Shown piece by piece: positions 1-9,194 of a stretch of DNA of 35,819 nt. Source of the stretch: Xanthomonas maliensis (lineage in GTDB: Bacteria > Pseudomonadota > Gammaproteobacteria > Xanthomonadales > Xanthomonadaceae); NCBI RefSeq assembly GCF_009192945.1, contig NZ_NSET01000045.1, positions 1-35,819 on the forward strand. The letters are read 5' to 3'. The notes under the pieces were generated by a model. It ran no database searches. It had not been told where the DNA came from and saw only the letters and a list, made by a program, of their open reading frames with translations. How positions within the stretch are numbered: position 1 is the first letter of the stretch; every line of letters starts with the position of its first letter. The position numbers and the translations under genes were made by a program.

Positions 1-2
1 CC

Positions 3-896
3 CTACTCCCGCCCCCCAGCCGCCTCGGCCGCCTCAATGGTGTTCTGCATCAGCGTGGCCACCGTCATCGGCCCGACCCCACCCGGCACCGGCGTGATCC
101 AGGCTGCCCGCTGTGCTGCTGCTTCGAAGCCCACATCGCCGACGAGGCGCCCATCGTCCAGCCGATTGATGCCGACGTCGATCACCACCGCACCCGGCTT
201 GACCCATTCGCCCGGAATCAACCCAGGCCTTCCCACCGCCACCACCAGGATATCGGCGCCGCGCACGCTGGCCTCGAGCACCGGCGGCGGGGTGAACTTG
301 TGGCAACTGGTGACGGTACAGCCGGCAATCAGCAGCTCCAGCCCCATCGGCCGGCCGACGTGGTTGCTCACCCCGACGATGGTCGCGTTGCGGCCCCGCA
401 CCGGTTGGTCGGTGTGCGCAAGCAGGGTGACGATGCCGCGTGGCGTGCAAGGACGCAGACCGAACTCGCGCAGCGCCAGGTGGCCAACATTCTGCGGATG
501 GAAACCGTCCACGTCCTTGCGCGGATCGATCCGCTGGATCAACCGATTGGCATCGGGAATGCCCGGCAGCGGCAGCTGGATCAGGATGCCGTGGATCTTG
601 GGATCGGCGTTGAGACGGTCGATCAATCCTGCCAATTCGGCCTCACTGGTCCCGTGCGGCAGGTCGTAGTCGAAGGCCTCGATTCCCACCTTCTCGGCGG
701 CGCGCCGCTTGTTGCGGACATACACCGCAGACGCAGGATCGCCACCGACCAGCACCACGGCCAGACCGGGACGCGACTTGCCGGCCGCCAAGCGCGCATC
801 CACCCGCAGCTTCAGTCCGTCGAGCAACTCCTCAGCGATGCGACGTCCATCGAGAAGGCGGGCCGAAGCGGTGGCGACTGGCACGGAAGCGGTCAT
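3..896 (-). CDS. folD: Bifunctional methylenetetrahydrofolate dehydrogenase/cyclohydrolase FolD
   Basis: FolD interconverts 5,10-methylene-, 5,10-methenyl- and 10-formyl-tetrahydrofolate in the cytoplasm, supplying one-carbon units for purines and formyl-Met. The 297-residue product has the family signatures: the catalytic-lysine segment [14 protein letters not shown], the substrate loop [11 protein letters not shown], the NADP-binding segment [17 protein letters not shown] and the C-terminal [17 protein letters not shown]. The usual Arg in the G-R-S-N nucleotide motif is Val here. I chose the ATG at 896 because family homology begins at this point; an in-frame ATG at 959 would add 21 unrelated residues and run into the divergent neighbour. 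The TAG stop lies at 3-5, so the gene is complete. It diverges from the DUF1244 gene across about 49 bases, which must hold both promoters. Confidence 0.96.
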   Translation of the reverse strand: MTASVPVATASARLLDGRRIAEELLDGLKLRVDARLAAGKSRPGLAVVLVGGDPASAVYVRNKRRAAEKVGIEAFDYDLPHGTSEAELAGLIDRLNADPKIHGILIQLPLPGIPDANRLIQRIDPRKDVDGFHPQNVGHLALREFGLRPCTPRGIVTLLAHTDQPVRGRNATIVGVSNHVGRPMGLELLIAGCTVTSCHKFTPPPVLEASVRGADILVVAVGRPGLIPGEWVKPGAVVIDVGINRLDDGRLVGDVGFEAAAQRAAWITPVPGGVGPMTVATLMQNTIEAAEAAGGRE

Positions 897-945
897 GGGA
901 CGTCGGGTGTAGAGTCGAAGGCCGTCTATTGTCCCCGATTCCATC

Positions 946-1266
946 ATGACCGACACCACTCAGAGCTCCGATTCGACCCGAACTGCCATCGAGGCCGCCG
1001 CATTCCGCCGTCTGCTGCAGCATCTCAACCAGGACCGCACCGACGTGCAGAACATCGATCTGATGATACTTGCCGGTTTCTGCCGCAACTGCCTGGGCGA
1101 TTGGTACCGGGAAGCGGCAGAGGCCCATGGCCAGTCGATGAGCAAGGAACAAGCGCGCGAAGCGGTCTACGGCATGCCGTTCGCACAGTGGAAGCAGCAG
1201 AATCAAAAAGAGGCCACGCCCGAACAGCTGCAAGCCTTTGCCGAGGCCCAACGCAAGCACGGCTGA
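946..1266 (+). CDS. DUF1244 family protein
   Basis: A small soluble protein of 106 residues that matches the DUF1244 family as I know it, a conserved helical domain without an assigned biochemical role. The hallmark segment is visible: [43 protein letters not shown], including the CRNC pair of cysteines that could bind a metal or form a disulfide (inference). There is no signal peptide or membrane segment. It is transcribed divergently from folD and stands alone, with about 180 bases of convergent spacer before the antiporter gene's 3' end. Function unknown. Confidence 0.85.
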   Translation: MTDTTQSSDSTRTAIEAAAFRRLLQHLNQDRTDVQNIDLMILAGFCRNCLGDWYREAAEAHGQSMSKEQAREAVYGMPFAQWKQQNQKEATPEQLQAFAEAQRKHG

Positions 1267-1443
1267 TCGCTGCTGCACTGGCACCGGTGCGGTGTCGAAT
1301 CCGCGATCGGTCTCGATGCTGGAGCGCGTGCAGGTCCTGGAGATCCGGCGGCAGGCTGGCGGCCTCCGCCACTCTCTTGGTTCCTGCAACGCCAGCGCAC
1401 GCACTGCAGGACATCGCTCAAACGCGGCTACCGCTTGCCGGGC

Positions 1444-3285
1444 TCACTCCGGCAACGCCGGCTCCTTGCTGGTGGCTGCATCGCGATTGAGCGAGCGGCT
1501 CTCTCGCCGTGGCGGCGTGAACGGTGTGGGTTTGGGTACCGTCGGGGTGATATTGCCGTACATCAGCCCTGCCCCGGCGCGCACATTACCAGCGGCGATT
1601 TCCAGCTCCAGCCGTTCGGCGTCGCGACGGCGGACCTCGCGCGCGATCATGCTGGCTTCGTCTTCGTCCACCCCGAGCTCGACCAGTGCCATTCGGCCGA
1701 AGATCACGGCGGACTCGAACGTCTCCCGGATCTGATAATCCACGCCCGCCGCGATCAACTGCAGCGAATGCTCACGATCGAACGAGCGCACCAAGAGGCG
1801 GGCATGCGGAAATTCCCGGGTTGCCAGCTCGACGATGCGATTGGCCGCCTCGCGATCATCGACGCAGACCGCGATCGCCCGCGCGCTGTGCGCGCCGGAG
1901 GCATGCAGCACATCGAGGCGGGTGCCGTCGCCGTAATAGATCTTGAAGCCGAATTCCTCTGCGCTTTGGATCATCTCGATGTCGTTGTCGATGATGGTCA
2001 CGTCGACATCGCGCGCCAGCAGCGACTGGCTGGTCACTTGGCCAAAGCGGCCGAAGCCGATGATCAACACGCTGCCGGTCTGCCCGCTGGCCGCTTCCAC
2101 GCCGTCCAGCGAGACCTCGGACGCCGGCGTGAACCGGCGTTGCAGCAGCACGAACAGCGGCGTCAGTGCCATCGACAGCACCACGATCGCGGTCAGGCTG
2201 GCATTGACCTGCGCGTCGATCACGCCCGATGCCGAGGCGGCAGCGAACAGCACGAACGCAAACTCGCCTCCTTGCGCCATCAACACGCCGCGATCAAGTG
2301 CCTGGCGGTGGTCGCTGCGCATCAGCCGCGCCACCACATAGATGCAGACCGCCTTGCCGACCATCAGCGCCAGCACACCGGTGACGATCAGTTGCCAGTC
2401 GGCCGCGACCACGCGCAGATCCAGACTCATCCCGACGCCGAGGAAGAACAGCCCCAACAGGATGCCGCGGAACGGTTCGATATCCGCCTCGATCTGGTGT
2501 CGAAAGGTGGATTCGGACAACAGCACACCAGCCAGGAACGCGCCCATGGCCATCGACAATCCCCCCAGCTGCATCAGCAAGGCGGCCCCCAACACCACCA
2601 GCAATGCGGCGGCAGTCATCACCTCGCGCGCCTTGGACGCGGCCAGGATCCGGAACAAGGGGTTGAGCAACCAGCGCCCCGCCGCCAACAGACCGATAAT
2701 GCAAGCCAGTCCCACACCGATATCCTGCCAACGGTGCGAGGCCACCTGCGGATCGCCGCTGGATCCCATCCAGGCGACGATCGCGAGCAGCGGCACGATC
2801 AACAAGTCTTCGAACAGCAGGATCGCCACGATCTTCTGTCCCGGCGGCAAGGCGACATCGCCGCGCTCGGCGAGCAACTGCATCACCACGGCGGTGGAGG
2901 TCAGCACGAAGCCGGACGCCGCCACGAAGGCCACCGCCGGGGCCAGGCCCAGCAGGACACCAATGCCGGTCAGCACCAGTGCGCAAGCACTGATTTGGGC
3001 GGTGCCCAGGCCGAAGATTTCCTTACGCAAGCTCCACAGATGCGAGGGTCGCATTTCCAGCCCGATCACGAACAGGAACATCACCACGCCCAGCTCGGCC
3101 ACATGCAAAATCGCCTGCGGATCGCCGAACAGGCCCAGCCCGAACGGACCGATCGCCAGACCGGCGGCCAGATATCCCAGCACCGAGCCCAGGCCCAATC
3201 GGCGGAACAGCGGAATGGCGACCACCGCGGCACCCAGCAGGGCGACCGCATTGATCAGTTCACTGGGATGCGCAGACTGGCTCAT
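1444..3285 (-). CDS. CPA2-family cation:proton antiporter with RCK domain (Kef/YbaL type)
   Basis: Inner-membrane monovalent cation:H+ antiporter or glutathione-gated-like K+ efflux system. The 613 residues divide into an N-terminal Na+/H+ exchanger domain (about 1-395, some 12 hydrophobic segments, with the LLFEDLLIVPLLAIV motif near 157-170 and GGEFAFVLFA near 339-348) and a C-terminal TrkA-N/RCK domain from about 405. The RCK domain carries the nucleotide-binding glycine motif GFGRFG at 410-415, followed by an acidic residue in the second strand (VTIIDND). The ATG at 3285 begins directly before the first membrane segment. No ancillary KefF/KefG gene is adjacent, so the exact ion and glutathione gating are unproven. 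The 165-base gap to galU, which contains a hairpin, suggests it has its own promoter. Confidence 0.92.
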   Translation of the reverse strand: MSQSAHPSELINAVALLGAAVVAIPLFRRLGLGSVLGYLAAGLAIGPFGLGLFGDPQAILHVAELGVVMFLFVIGLEMRPSHLWSLRKEIFGLGTAQISACALVLTGIGVLLGLAPAVAFVAASGFVLTSTAVVMQLLAERGDVALPPGQKIVAILLFEDLLIVPLLAIVAWMGSSGDPQVASHRWQDIGVGLACIIGLLAAGRWLLNPLFRILAASKAREVMTAAALLVVLGAALLMQLGGLSMAMGAFLAGVLLSESTFRHQIEADIEPFRGILLGLFFLGVGMSLDLRVVAADWQLIVTGVLALMVGKAVCIYVVARLMRSDHRQALDRGVLMAQGGEFAFVLFAAASASGVIDAQVNASLTAIVVLSMALTPLFVLLQRRFTPASEVSLDGVEAASGQTGSVLIIGFGRFGQVTSQSLLARDVDVTIIDNDIEMIQSAEEFGFKIYYGDGTRLDVLHASGAHSARAIAVCVDDREAANRIVELATREFPHARLLVRSFDREHSLQLIAAGVDYQIRETFESAVIFGRMALVELGVDEDEASMIAREVRRRDAERLELEIAAGNVRAGAGLMYGNITPTVPKPTPFTPPRRESRSLNRDAATSKEPALPE

Positions 3286-3402
3286 GCCCGGATTCTAGCG
3301 GCAAGGTCGCGGTAACTGCCTGTATCGGATTGCGCATCCGTTGCTGCGCTCGCTTACAACAGGCACAGCCGGCGCAGCGGCGATTCGACAACGCTAAACG
3401 AC

Positions 3403-3426
3403 GAACGACGCCGGATGGCGTCGTTC
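3403..3426 (-). terminator. Hairpin just downstream of galU, probable terminator
   Basis: Perfect 10-bp arms, GAACGACGCC and GGCGTCGTTC, flank a 4-base loop. The hairpin lies 25 bases beyond the galU stop codon on the minus strand and is followed by GTCGTTT, a weak T tract. The position fits the end of the lapAB-wbp-galU transcript, but the short T run makes it a moderate call. Confidence 0.5.
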
Positions 3427-3450
3427 GCGGAGGGGCGATATCGGCAGCAA

Positions 3451-4344
3451 TCAGCCGCGTGTGTCGGCCTCGGCCAGCGCGGTGCGCAGGATTTCCCTGG
3501 CAGGCCCGCCATGCTTCTCGTGTTCCAGTGCGAAGTGCACGGTCGCTTCGATCAAGCCGATGTGCGCGCCGCAATCAAAACGACGACCTTCGAAACGGAA
3601 GGCATCGACCTGTTCCTGCTTCAGCAGTTCAGCGATCGCATCGGTCAGCTGGATCTCGCCGCCGGCGCCGGCACCGGTGGATTCGAGCAGTTCGAAGATT
3701 TTCGGATTGAGGACGTAACGCCCAACCACCGCGAGATTGCTGGGCGCCACTTCCGGCTTGGGCTTTTCGACGATGGCGTTGATCCGGCCCTTGCGACCGT
3801 CGAACGCATCGGTCGACACAATGCCGTAGCTGGCAGTCTTGTCGCGCGGCACGTCTTCGACCGCGATGACGCTGCCGCCGGAGGCTTCCGCCACATTCGC
3901 CATCTGGGTCAGCGCGGCATCGCCGCGGTTCCACATCAGGTCGTCCGGCAGCAATACGGCGAACGGCTCATCGCCGACCACGGCCTTGGCACACAGCACC
4001 GCATGGCCCAGACCCAGCGCCTCGGCCTGCGTCACGAAAATGGCGCGCACGCCGTCAGGCAATGCATGCCGCACCAGCTCCAGCTGCTCCATCTTGCCGG
4101 CACGCTCGAGCTTCTGTTCCAGCTCGTAAGCCTTGTCGAAGTAATCGGCGATGGAGTGCTTGTAGCGGTTGGTCACAAAGATCAGCGTATCGCAGCCTGC
4201 CTGGATCGCTTCGTCGACGGCGTACTGGATGAGCGGTTTATCGATGATCGGCAGCATTTCCTTCGGCACCGTCTTGGTTGCCGGCAGAAAGCGGGTCCCA
4301 AGACCAGCAACGGGAAAAACGGCCTTACGAATACGCTTGCTCAT
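3451..4344 (-). CDS. galU: UTP-glucose-1-phosphate uridylyltransferase
   Basis: GalU makes UDP-glucose from UTP and glucose-1-phosphate in the cytoplasm. UDP-glucose feeds LPS core and O-antigen, xanthan-like exopolysaccharide and osmoregulated glucan synthesis. The 297-residue product has the nucleotidyltransferase signature PVAGLGTRFLPATKTVPKEMLP (starting at about residue 12), the VLLPDDL motif for the metal/nucleotide site, the sugar-binding loop GIVEKP-like segment (NAIVEKPKPEVAPSNLAVVGRYVL) and the C-terminal FEGRRFDCG. Its length is usual for the bacterial family. Its ATG shares one base with the stop codon of the upstream dehydratase gene (TAATG), indicating translational coupling and a shared transcript. 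Confidence 0.97.
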   Translation of the reverse strand: MSKRIRKAVFPVAGLGTRFLPATKTVPKEMLPIIDKPLIQYAVDEAIQAGCDTLIFVTNRYKHSIADYFDKAYELEQKLERAGKMEQLELVRHALPDGVRAIFVTQAEALGLGHAVLCAKAVVGDEPFAVLLPDDLMWNRGDAALTQMANVAEASGGSVIAVEDVPRDKTASYGIVSTDAFDGRKGRINAIVEKPKPEVAPSNLAVVGRYVLNPKIFELLESTGAGAGGEIQLTDAIAELLKQEQVDAFRFEGRRFDCGAHIGLIEATVHFALEHEKHGGPAREILRTALAEADTRG

Positions 4345-6251
4345 TAAAGTCTTCTGACCTCACGTGCGGGGAATGGAACGACCGTATCAGATCGCGTGTC
4401 GACTTTCCGTCGAGCAGCCGCAAAATCTGGCATCAAGCCGCCCATGACAGTCTCCAATGCATGGATGTCATAACGATTAACGGCCTCGCGCAGTCGTGCG
4501 ACCAACTGCAAGACCTGCTCGTGCGAAAACTCGCGCACGCCTGCCTCCAGGATCTTGGGATGCGCGGTCGGGCGGTAGTCCTCGTCCGAATAGAACAACG
4601 TCTCGTGCAGCTTCTCGCCTGGACGCAGTCCGGTGTAGAGGATGGCCACGTCCTTGCCGGGCTGCTTGCCAGCCAGGCGAATCATCTGCTCTGCCAGTAG
4701 GCGAATCGGCACCGGCTCGCCCATGTCCAGCGTATAGATGGCTCCGTGCGATGCGGACGCGGCCGCCTGCACCACCAACTGGCAGGCTTCTGGAATGGTC
4801 ATGAAATAGCGGGTCACGTCCGGATGGGTCACGGTGACCGGCCCGCCTTGACGAATCTGTTCGCGGAACAGCGGCACCACGCTACCGGCAGAATCCAGCA
4901 CGTTACCGAAGCGCACGGTAATGAAGCGGGTCGGCGCATCGCGCGCATCCAGGCTCTGGCAGATCATCTCCGCATAGCGCTTGGTCGCCCCCAACACGTT
5001 GACCGGCTCGACCGCCTTGTCGGTGGAAATGAAGACGAAGGTCTCGATACGGGCACGCTGACAGGCGCGCGCCACGTTTTCGGTGGCCAGCACATTGTTG
5101 CGCACCGCCTCGCGCAACTGCTCTTCCAGCAACGGGACCTGCTTGTACGCAGCAGCGTGGAAGACTGCGTCCGGCGTGGCGGTCCGCAGCGCATGCGCCA
5201 CCACTCCGGGGTCGCCGCAGTCGCCCAACACACGCACGACCTCGATATCGGGGAACAAGCGCCGCAGGTCCGAATCGATGGTCAGCAGCGCCAGTTCATC
5301 GATCTCCAACAACACGATCCGACGCGCGCCATGGCGGGCGCACTGGCGACACACTTCCGAGCCAATCGAGCCGCCGGCACCGGTAACCATCACCGTCTTG
5401 TTGGTCAGCCAATCGCGGATGAGTCGCCAGTCCGGGGTGACCGGCTTGCGATTGAGCAGGTCTTCGATCGCCACCTCGCGCAACTCGCCGGGCAGCGAAC
5501 GGCCTTCCAGCACGTTGATCAGCTTGGGAACGGTCCGAAACGGCAGCCCGGTGCTCTCGCAGATCGCCACCACCCGCTGCATGCCGGCCGCATCCAACGA
5601 TGGGATGGCGATCACCAGCAGCTTGGCAGCAGTCTCCTTGGCAATGGCACCGGCCTGGTCCAGGCCGCCCAGCACATTCAAACCCTGGATCTTGGCACCA
5701 TGCAGATGAGTTGCATCGTCCAGCAGGCCAACGGGTACGAAGGAGCCGGTCCGGCGCAGATCGCGCACCAGGCCCTCGGCCGCCCGGCCTGCGCCCAGGA
5801 TCAGTACCCGTTGTGCCGTGTCTCCGGAGTGGGCGATCTGGTAATCCTTCCAGGCGCGGTAGAGCAGCCGCGGCGTCCCGAGCAGGGCCGACAGCGCAAA
5901 CGGATAGACCACCAACACCGACAGCGGCACACCGTCCAGTCGGTCGTAGGACAAGGCCAGTACGATCGCCACCAAGCCGAGGAAACTGGACTTGAAGATG
6001 TTCCACAAATCCGGCACCGAGGCGAAACGCCATAGGCCGCGGTACAGGCCCATGCGCCAGAACACCAGTCCCTGGGCGACCAGCACCACGCCGGTGCGCC
6101 AGTCCCACAACGGCAAGTCGGGGGCATCGCGCAGCATCGAGTAGCGGCCGGCATGCAGGAGCTGCCAGCACACCCACACCATCAAAAGGTCATGCAACAC
6201 GACTGCCGCCTTCGGCAGCGCTTTGGTTAAATGGTCACGCCAGGAAGTCAT
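4344..6251 (-). CDS. WbpM/CapD-like membrane nucleotide-sugar 4,6-dehydratase
   Basis: Polysaccharide-biosynthesis protein of the WbpM/FlaA1/CapD group, which dehydrates UDP-N-acetylhexosamines in O-antigen or capsule precursor pathways. The 635 residues comprise four hydrophobic segments within about 1-135, a first Rossmann-type domain with ILGAGRAAEG at 151-160, and the catalytic SDR domain with GAGGSIGSE at 291-299, HAAAYKQVPLLE near 365-376 and STDKAVEPVNVLGATKR at 409-425. K424 occupies the catalytic lysine position; the position that is Tyr in soluble FlaA1/PseB-type enzymes and Met in WbpM is Leu420 here. Its ATG overlaps the previous gene's stop by 4 bases. The exact sugar product cannot be read from sequence. 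Confidence 0.9.
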   Translation of the reverse strand: MTSWRDHLTKALPKAAVVLHDLLMVWVCWQLLHAGRYSMLRDAPDLPLWDWRTGVVLVAQGLVFWRMGLYRGLWRFASVPDLWNIFKSSFLGLVAIVLALSYDRLDGVPLSVLVVYPFALSALLGTPRLLYRAWKDYQIAHSGDTAQRVLILGAGRAAEGLVRDLRRTGSFVPVGLLDDATHLHGAKIQGLNVLGGLDQAGAIAKETAAKLLVIAIPSLDAAGMQRVVAICESTGLPFRTVPKLINVLEGRSLPGELREVAIEDLLNRKPVTPDWRLIRDWLTNKTVMVTGAGGSIGSEVCRQCARHGARRIVLLEIDELALLTIDSDLRRLFPDIEVVRVLGDCGDPGVVAHALRTATPDAVFHAAAYKQVPLLEEQLREAVRNNVLATENVARACQRARIETFVFISTDKAVEPVNVLGATKRYAEMICQSLDARDAPTRFITVRFGNVLDSAGSVVPLFREQIRQGGPVTVTHPDVTRYFMTIPEACQLVVQAAASASHGAIYTLDMGEPVPIRLLAEQMIRLAGKQPGKDVAILYTGLRPGEKLHETLFYSDEDYRPTAHPKILEAGVREFSHEQVLQLVARLREAVNRYDIHALETVMGGLMPDFAAARRKVDTRSDTVVPFPAREVRRL

Positions 6252-7237
6252 AAAAGTCCGTTATTCGAGTTGCGCAATCCATGGCGCAGAAAATGCCACA
6301 CCGCCGTTGCACCGAGACCCCACACACCCGCCGCGACCATCTGCAGCGGCGGCGCATGGGAATGAATTACCACATACAAGCACAGCGCAAGTAGGCTGAA
6401 AGCGAAATAAACCGCAGTGACCGGAACATGCGACGCCAGGCGTCGCGCCATCGCCTGGTAGACATGCTGAGCATGAGGCTCCCACCAGCGTTGTCGGGAA
6501 AGCATGCGAGACAGTAGCGTGAAGCCGGCGTCTACAAGAAAGGCGGTCAGCGGCAGCCAGGCAATCCACCAGCTCGCCGTACCGCTGGCGATGGTCAGGG
6601 CCATCAGGCCAGCCAGCAGATAGCCGAGCGCACCACTGCCGCCGTCGCCGAGGAAGATCCATGCCCGAGGGAAATTGAACGGCAGGAAGCCCAGGCACGC
6701 GGAGGCCACCGCCAGGCTGGCGAAGGCAGGCCCCATCGGCAGTACGAGGGCGAATGCCAGCGCTGCCAATGCCGCCTGACTGGCCGCCAGCCCGTTGATG
6801 CCATCCATGAAGTTCCAGACATTGATCAACACCAGCGATGCCAAGGCGGTCAGGACGCCGTCCAGCAACGTGCCCCCTGCCCGCACGACCAGCACGCCCA
6901 ACAGGATCGAGGCGATCAGGTGAACGGCAAACCGCAGGCGGGCCGACAGCGGCCGATGATCGTCCCACCAACCGATGCCAGCGACCAAGGCCAGTCCAGC
7001 CGCGTACCAAGGCAGCCAGGACCGGATCTGCGGCCACATCCAACCGGCGCCCACGCAGCCCAGCAGAATTGCGGCGACGATGGCCATGCCGCCGCCGCGT
7101 GGCGTCGCCACCGTATGGCTGCGACGCTCGCCCGGTTGATCAAGCAGACGCCTGCGCAGAGCGTAGCGACGCAACACCCAGGTGCCGAGTGCGGCGACCG
7201 CCGCGTGTGCCAGGCACCAGAGCCAAACAGGAATCAT
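6248..7237 (-). CDS. WecA/WbpL-like undecaprenyl-phosphate sugar-1-phosphate transferase
   Basis: Polytopic inner-membrane glycosyltransferase of the MraY/WecA family (329 residues, about 10 hydrophobic segments). Members transfer an N-acetylhexosamine-1-phosphate to undecaprenyl phosphate and so start O-antigen synthesis. The signatures are GGGMAIV after an R-R-SH segment near residue 40, the aspartate pair in WWDDHRPLSARLR, NVWNFMDGINGLA, and FLGDGGSGALGYLLAG. A basic loop LSRQRWWEPHAQHVYQ near the C-terminus resembles the carbohydrate-recognition loop of this family. The start ATG at 7237 follows the TGA of lapB with no gap. Pairing with the WbpM-like gene resembles wbpL-wbpM of Pseudomonas; whether the substrate is UDP-GlcNAc, -FucNAc or -QuiNAc is open. 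Confidence 0.9.
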   Translation of the reverse strand: MIPVWLWCLAHAAVAALGTWVLRRYALRRRLLDQPGERRSHTVATPRGGGMAIVAAILLGCVGAGWMWPQIRSWLPWYAAGLALVAGIGWWDDHRPLSARLRFAVHLIASILLGVLVVRAGGTLLDGVLTALASLVLINVWNFMDGINGLAASQAALAALAFALVLPMGPAFASLAVASACLGFLPFNFPRAWIFLGDGGSGALGYLLAGLMALTIASGTASWWIAWLPLTAFLVDAGFTLLSRMLSRQRWWEPHAQHVYQAMARRLASHVPVTAVYFAFSLLALCLYVVIHSHAPPLQMVAAGVWGLGATAVWHFLRHGLRNSNNGLL

Positions 7238-8416
7238 TCAGACCACCGCGTAGTTCAGCAGCGGCTTGACCGTGCCCCATTCCTTGCAACTCGGACATTG
7301 CCAGTGATGGGTCTTGGCACCGAACCCGCAGCGCGTGCAGCGATAGCTCGGGTTGCGAACCAGCAGCTGATCGGTGATGTGCTTGAGATCGTGCAAGGTG
7401 CCGATCGGATCGTTGCCCTCGGCCAGGGTCAGATCGATCAAGGCCGACTCGCCACGCACCGATGGGCGGTCCTTGAGCTGGCGTCCCAGGTAGGCCAACG
7501 CTGGCGCGACCCCATCCTGGGCCTCCATCAATTGCGTCAATGCCAGCACCGGCGCGATGCCGCGATAGTGCTCGGTCATCTCGGAGAGGAAGTTGCGCGC
7601 ACCGGCGATATCGCCGACGCGTCGATACGCCGCCATCAACGCCGGAATGATTTCCGGCAGATACTCCGGGTCGTGCCGCGCGGCGCGCTCGAATGCCCGC
7701 ACCGCGGCCTCGTCGTGCCCGCGCTCGGCTTCGATCCGCCCTTCCAGGATGCCGGCCCGGACCGAGGTACCGTCGGCCTGGTAGGCACGAGCGATCGCTG
7801 CCAGCGCCTCGTCGATCTTGCCCAAGCCACGATAACGATCGGCCAGCTCGCATTCGAACTGGGAAATCAGCTTACCCATGGGCTCGCCGGTGACGTCCTC
7901 GTAACGGGTGGCGTTATCGATGGCCTTTTCCCAGTCGCGCTCGGCCTGGTAGATACCGATCAGATGTCGCAAGGCCTGCGGTGCGCGCTGGTCCAACTGG
8001 GCGAGCTCGGAAAACACCGTTTCCGCCCGATCCAACAGCCCGGACTTCATGTAGTCCTCGCCTAGCGCCAGCAAGGCCTGGACGCGCTGCTGGTCGGTCA
8101 GGTCGCCACGCTGCACCAGGCCTTGGTGCAGGCGGATGGCGCGGTCGACTTCGCCGCGGCGGCGGAACAGATGTCCCAGTGCAACCTGCGTCTCAAAGGT
8201 TTCCTTGTCCAGCTCGGCGATATGCAGGAACAGCTCGATCGCCTTGTCGGGCTGTTCGTTGAGCAGGTAATTCAGACCACGGAAATAGGTGCTGGATAAC
8301 CGACTGACCTGGGTGTCGCCATGCCGCTGGCCGCCGCGGCGACCGACGATCCAGCCACCCAGCGCTGCCAGTGGCACAAAAAGAAAGAACCAGAACCACT
8401 CGGTCAGGAAGTCCAT
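7238..8416 (-). CDS. lapB: Lipopolysaccharide assembly protein LapB (YciM)
   Basis: LapB is an inner-membrane-anchored TPR protein that, in E. coli, couples LPS assembly to FtsH-mediated turnover of LpxC. The 392 residues show an N-terminal anchor (WFWFFLFVPLAALGGWIVG, about residues 7-25), then tandem TPR helices through the middle, and a C-terminal rubredoxin-like zinc site CTRCGFGAKTHHWQCPSCKEWGT with both CxxC pairs intact. The length matches the family. It follows lapA with 6 intervening bases and is followed immediately by the WbpL-like gene, so LPS regulation and O-antigen initiation appear co-expressed. Confidence 0.95.
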   Translation of the reverse strand: MDFLTEWFWFFLFVPLAALGGWIVGRRGGQRHGDTQVSRLSSTYFRGLNYLLNEQPDKAIELFLHIAELDKETFETQVALGHLFRRRGEVDRAIRLHQGLVQRGDLTDQQRVQALLALGEDYMKSGLLDRAETVFSELAQLDQRAPQALRHLIGIYQAERDWEKAIDNATRYEDVTGEPMGKLISQFECELADRYRGLGKIDEALAAIARAYQADGTSVRAGILEGRIEAERGHDEAAVRAFERAARHDPEYLPEIIPALMAAYRRVGDIAGARNFLSEMTEHYRGIAPVLALTQLMEAQDGVAPALAYLGRQLKDRPSVRGESALIDLTLAEGNDPIGTLHDLKHITDQLLVRNPSYRCTRCGFGAKTHHWQCPSCKEWGTVKPLLNYAVV

Positions 8417-8422
8417 ACGGTC

Positions 8423-8728
8423 TTACAGTCCATCGAGGGGGCGCGATTCGGCGACCGGCGAGGAAACCGGACGGACGTCGACGCGACTGGCTGCAGCGGC
8501 CTTGTTGGCCTGACGCAGCTTGGAATAGAGGGGAATGACCACGCTGACCAGCACCATGCCGGCGCCGATCAGTACACCGACCAACAGCGCGACGATGATC
8601 GCGATCCCGGAAGTCGTATGCACACTTGAGAACAGGAAGTCGAGGGTGACATCCTGGGAATTGACCGCACCGATGATCAGACCGACCAACAGGAAGGCCA
8701 GCATCACCAGCAAGCGAAACACCTTCAT
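8423..8728 (-). CDS. lapA: Lipopolysaccharide assembly protein LapA (DUF1049)
   Basis: A 101-residue inner-membrane protein with two hydrophobic helices (LLVMLAFLLVGLIIGAVNS and IAIIVALLVGVLIGAGMVLVSVVIPLY) joined by a short loop, and a basic C-terminal tail. This is the DUF1049/YciS layout of LapA, the partner of LapB in LPS assembly. Its position between ihfB and lapB matches the conserved gammaproteobacterial order. The ATG at 8728 starts just before the first helix. Confidence 0.92.
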   Translation of the reverse strand: MKVFRLLVMLAFLLVGLIIGAVNSQDVTLDFLFSSVHTTSGIAIIVALLVGVLIGAGMVLVSVVIPLYSKLRQANKAAAASRVDVRPVSSPVAESRPLDGL

Positions 8729-8794
8729 CGCGAGACTCCGTCGGGGAGGGCCCTAGCTTAACCGAGCCGACCCGAACGCAGCAGCAGCAGCCAC

Positions 8795-9106
8795 TCAGTC
8801 GGTCGCTTCGGCCAGATCGACCGGCACCACCGCGCTGACGCGCTCACGCAATTCCTTGCCTGGCTTGAAATGCGGGACATGCTTGCCCGGCAGTGCCACC
8901 GACTCGCCGGTCTTGGGATTGCGCCCCAGACGCGCCGGCCGATAGTGCAAGGAAAAGCTGCCGAAGCCCCGGATCTCGATCCGATCGCCGCTGGACAACG
9001 CCTGCCCCATCATTTCGAGCAGGGACTTGACCGCCAGATCGACGTCGTCCGACTTCAAATGCGCTTGCCGCCGCGCCAGGATTTCGATCAATTCGGACTT
9101 GGTCAT
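8795..9106 (-). CDS. ihfB: Integration host factor subunit beta
   Basis: IHF-beta pairs with IHF-alpha to bend DNA sharply at specific sites, supporting transcription, replication and recombination. The 103-residue product has the HU/IHF fold signatures: [17 protein letters not shown] at the N-terminus, [26 protein letters not shown], where the Pro in RNPKTG is the intercalating residue of the beta-ribbon arm, and [15 protein letters not shown] chose the ATG at 9106 because it matches the universal MTKSEL start; an upstream in-frame ATG at 9154 would add 16 unrelated residues. A large hairpin lies between rpsA and this gene. Confidence 0.96.
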   Translation of the reverse strand: MTKSELIEILARRQAHLKSDDVDLAVKSLLEMMGQALSSGDRIEIRGFGSFSLHYRPARLGRNPKTGESVALPGKHVPHFKPGKELRERVSAVVPVDLAEATD

Positions 9107-9138
9107 GGGAACACGTGGAGATTTCGGATGACGCATCG

Positions 9139-9168
9139 GAATCGGCCCGGGCAAGCCCGGGCCGATTC
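9139..9168 (-). other. Strong intergenic hairpin between rpsA and ihfB
   Basis: Perfect 13-bp arms (GAATCGGCCCGGG and CCCGGGCCGATTC) around a 4-base loop sit in the 88-base spacer between rpsA and ihfB. There is no following T tract on the minus strand, so it looks less like a simple terminator than an attenuator, a processing site or a 3'-end stabiliser that would set rpsA and ihfB levels apart. Confidence 0.55.
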
Positions 9169-9194
9169 GTCACGCTCGCGAGAGCGCTTGGCGC

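Noticed and set aside
1435..3315. Long plus-strand open frame opposite the antiporter gene
   Set aside because: It is rich in His, Gln and Arg with no domain, a typical antisense shadow of a GC-rich gene; the minus-strand product is a clear transporter.
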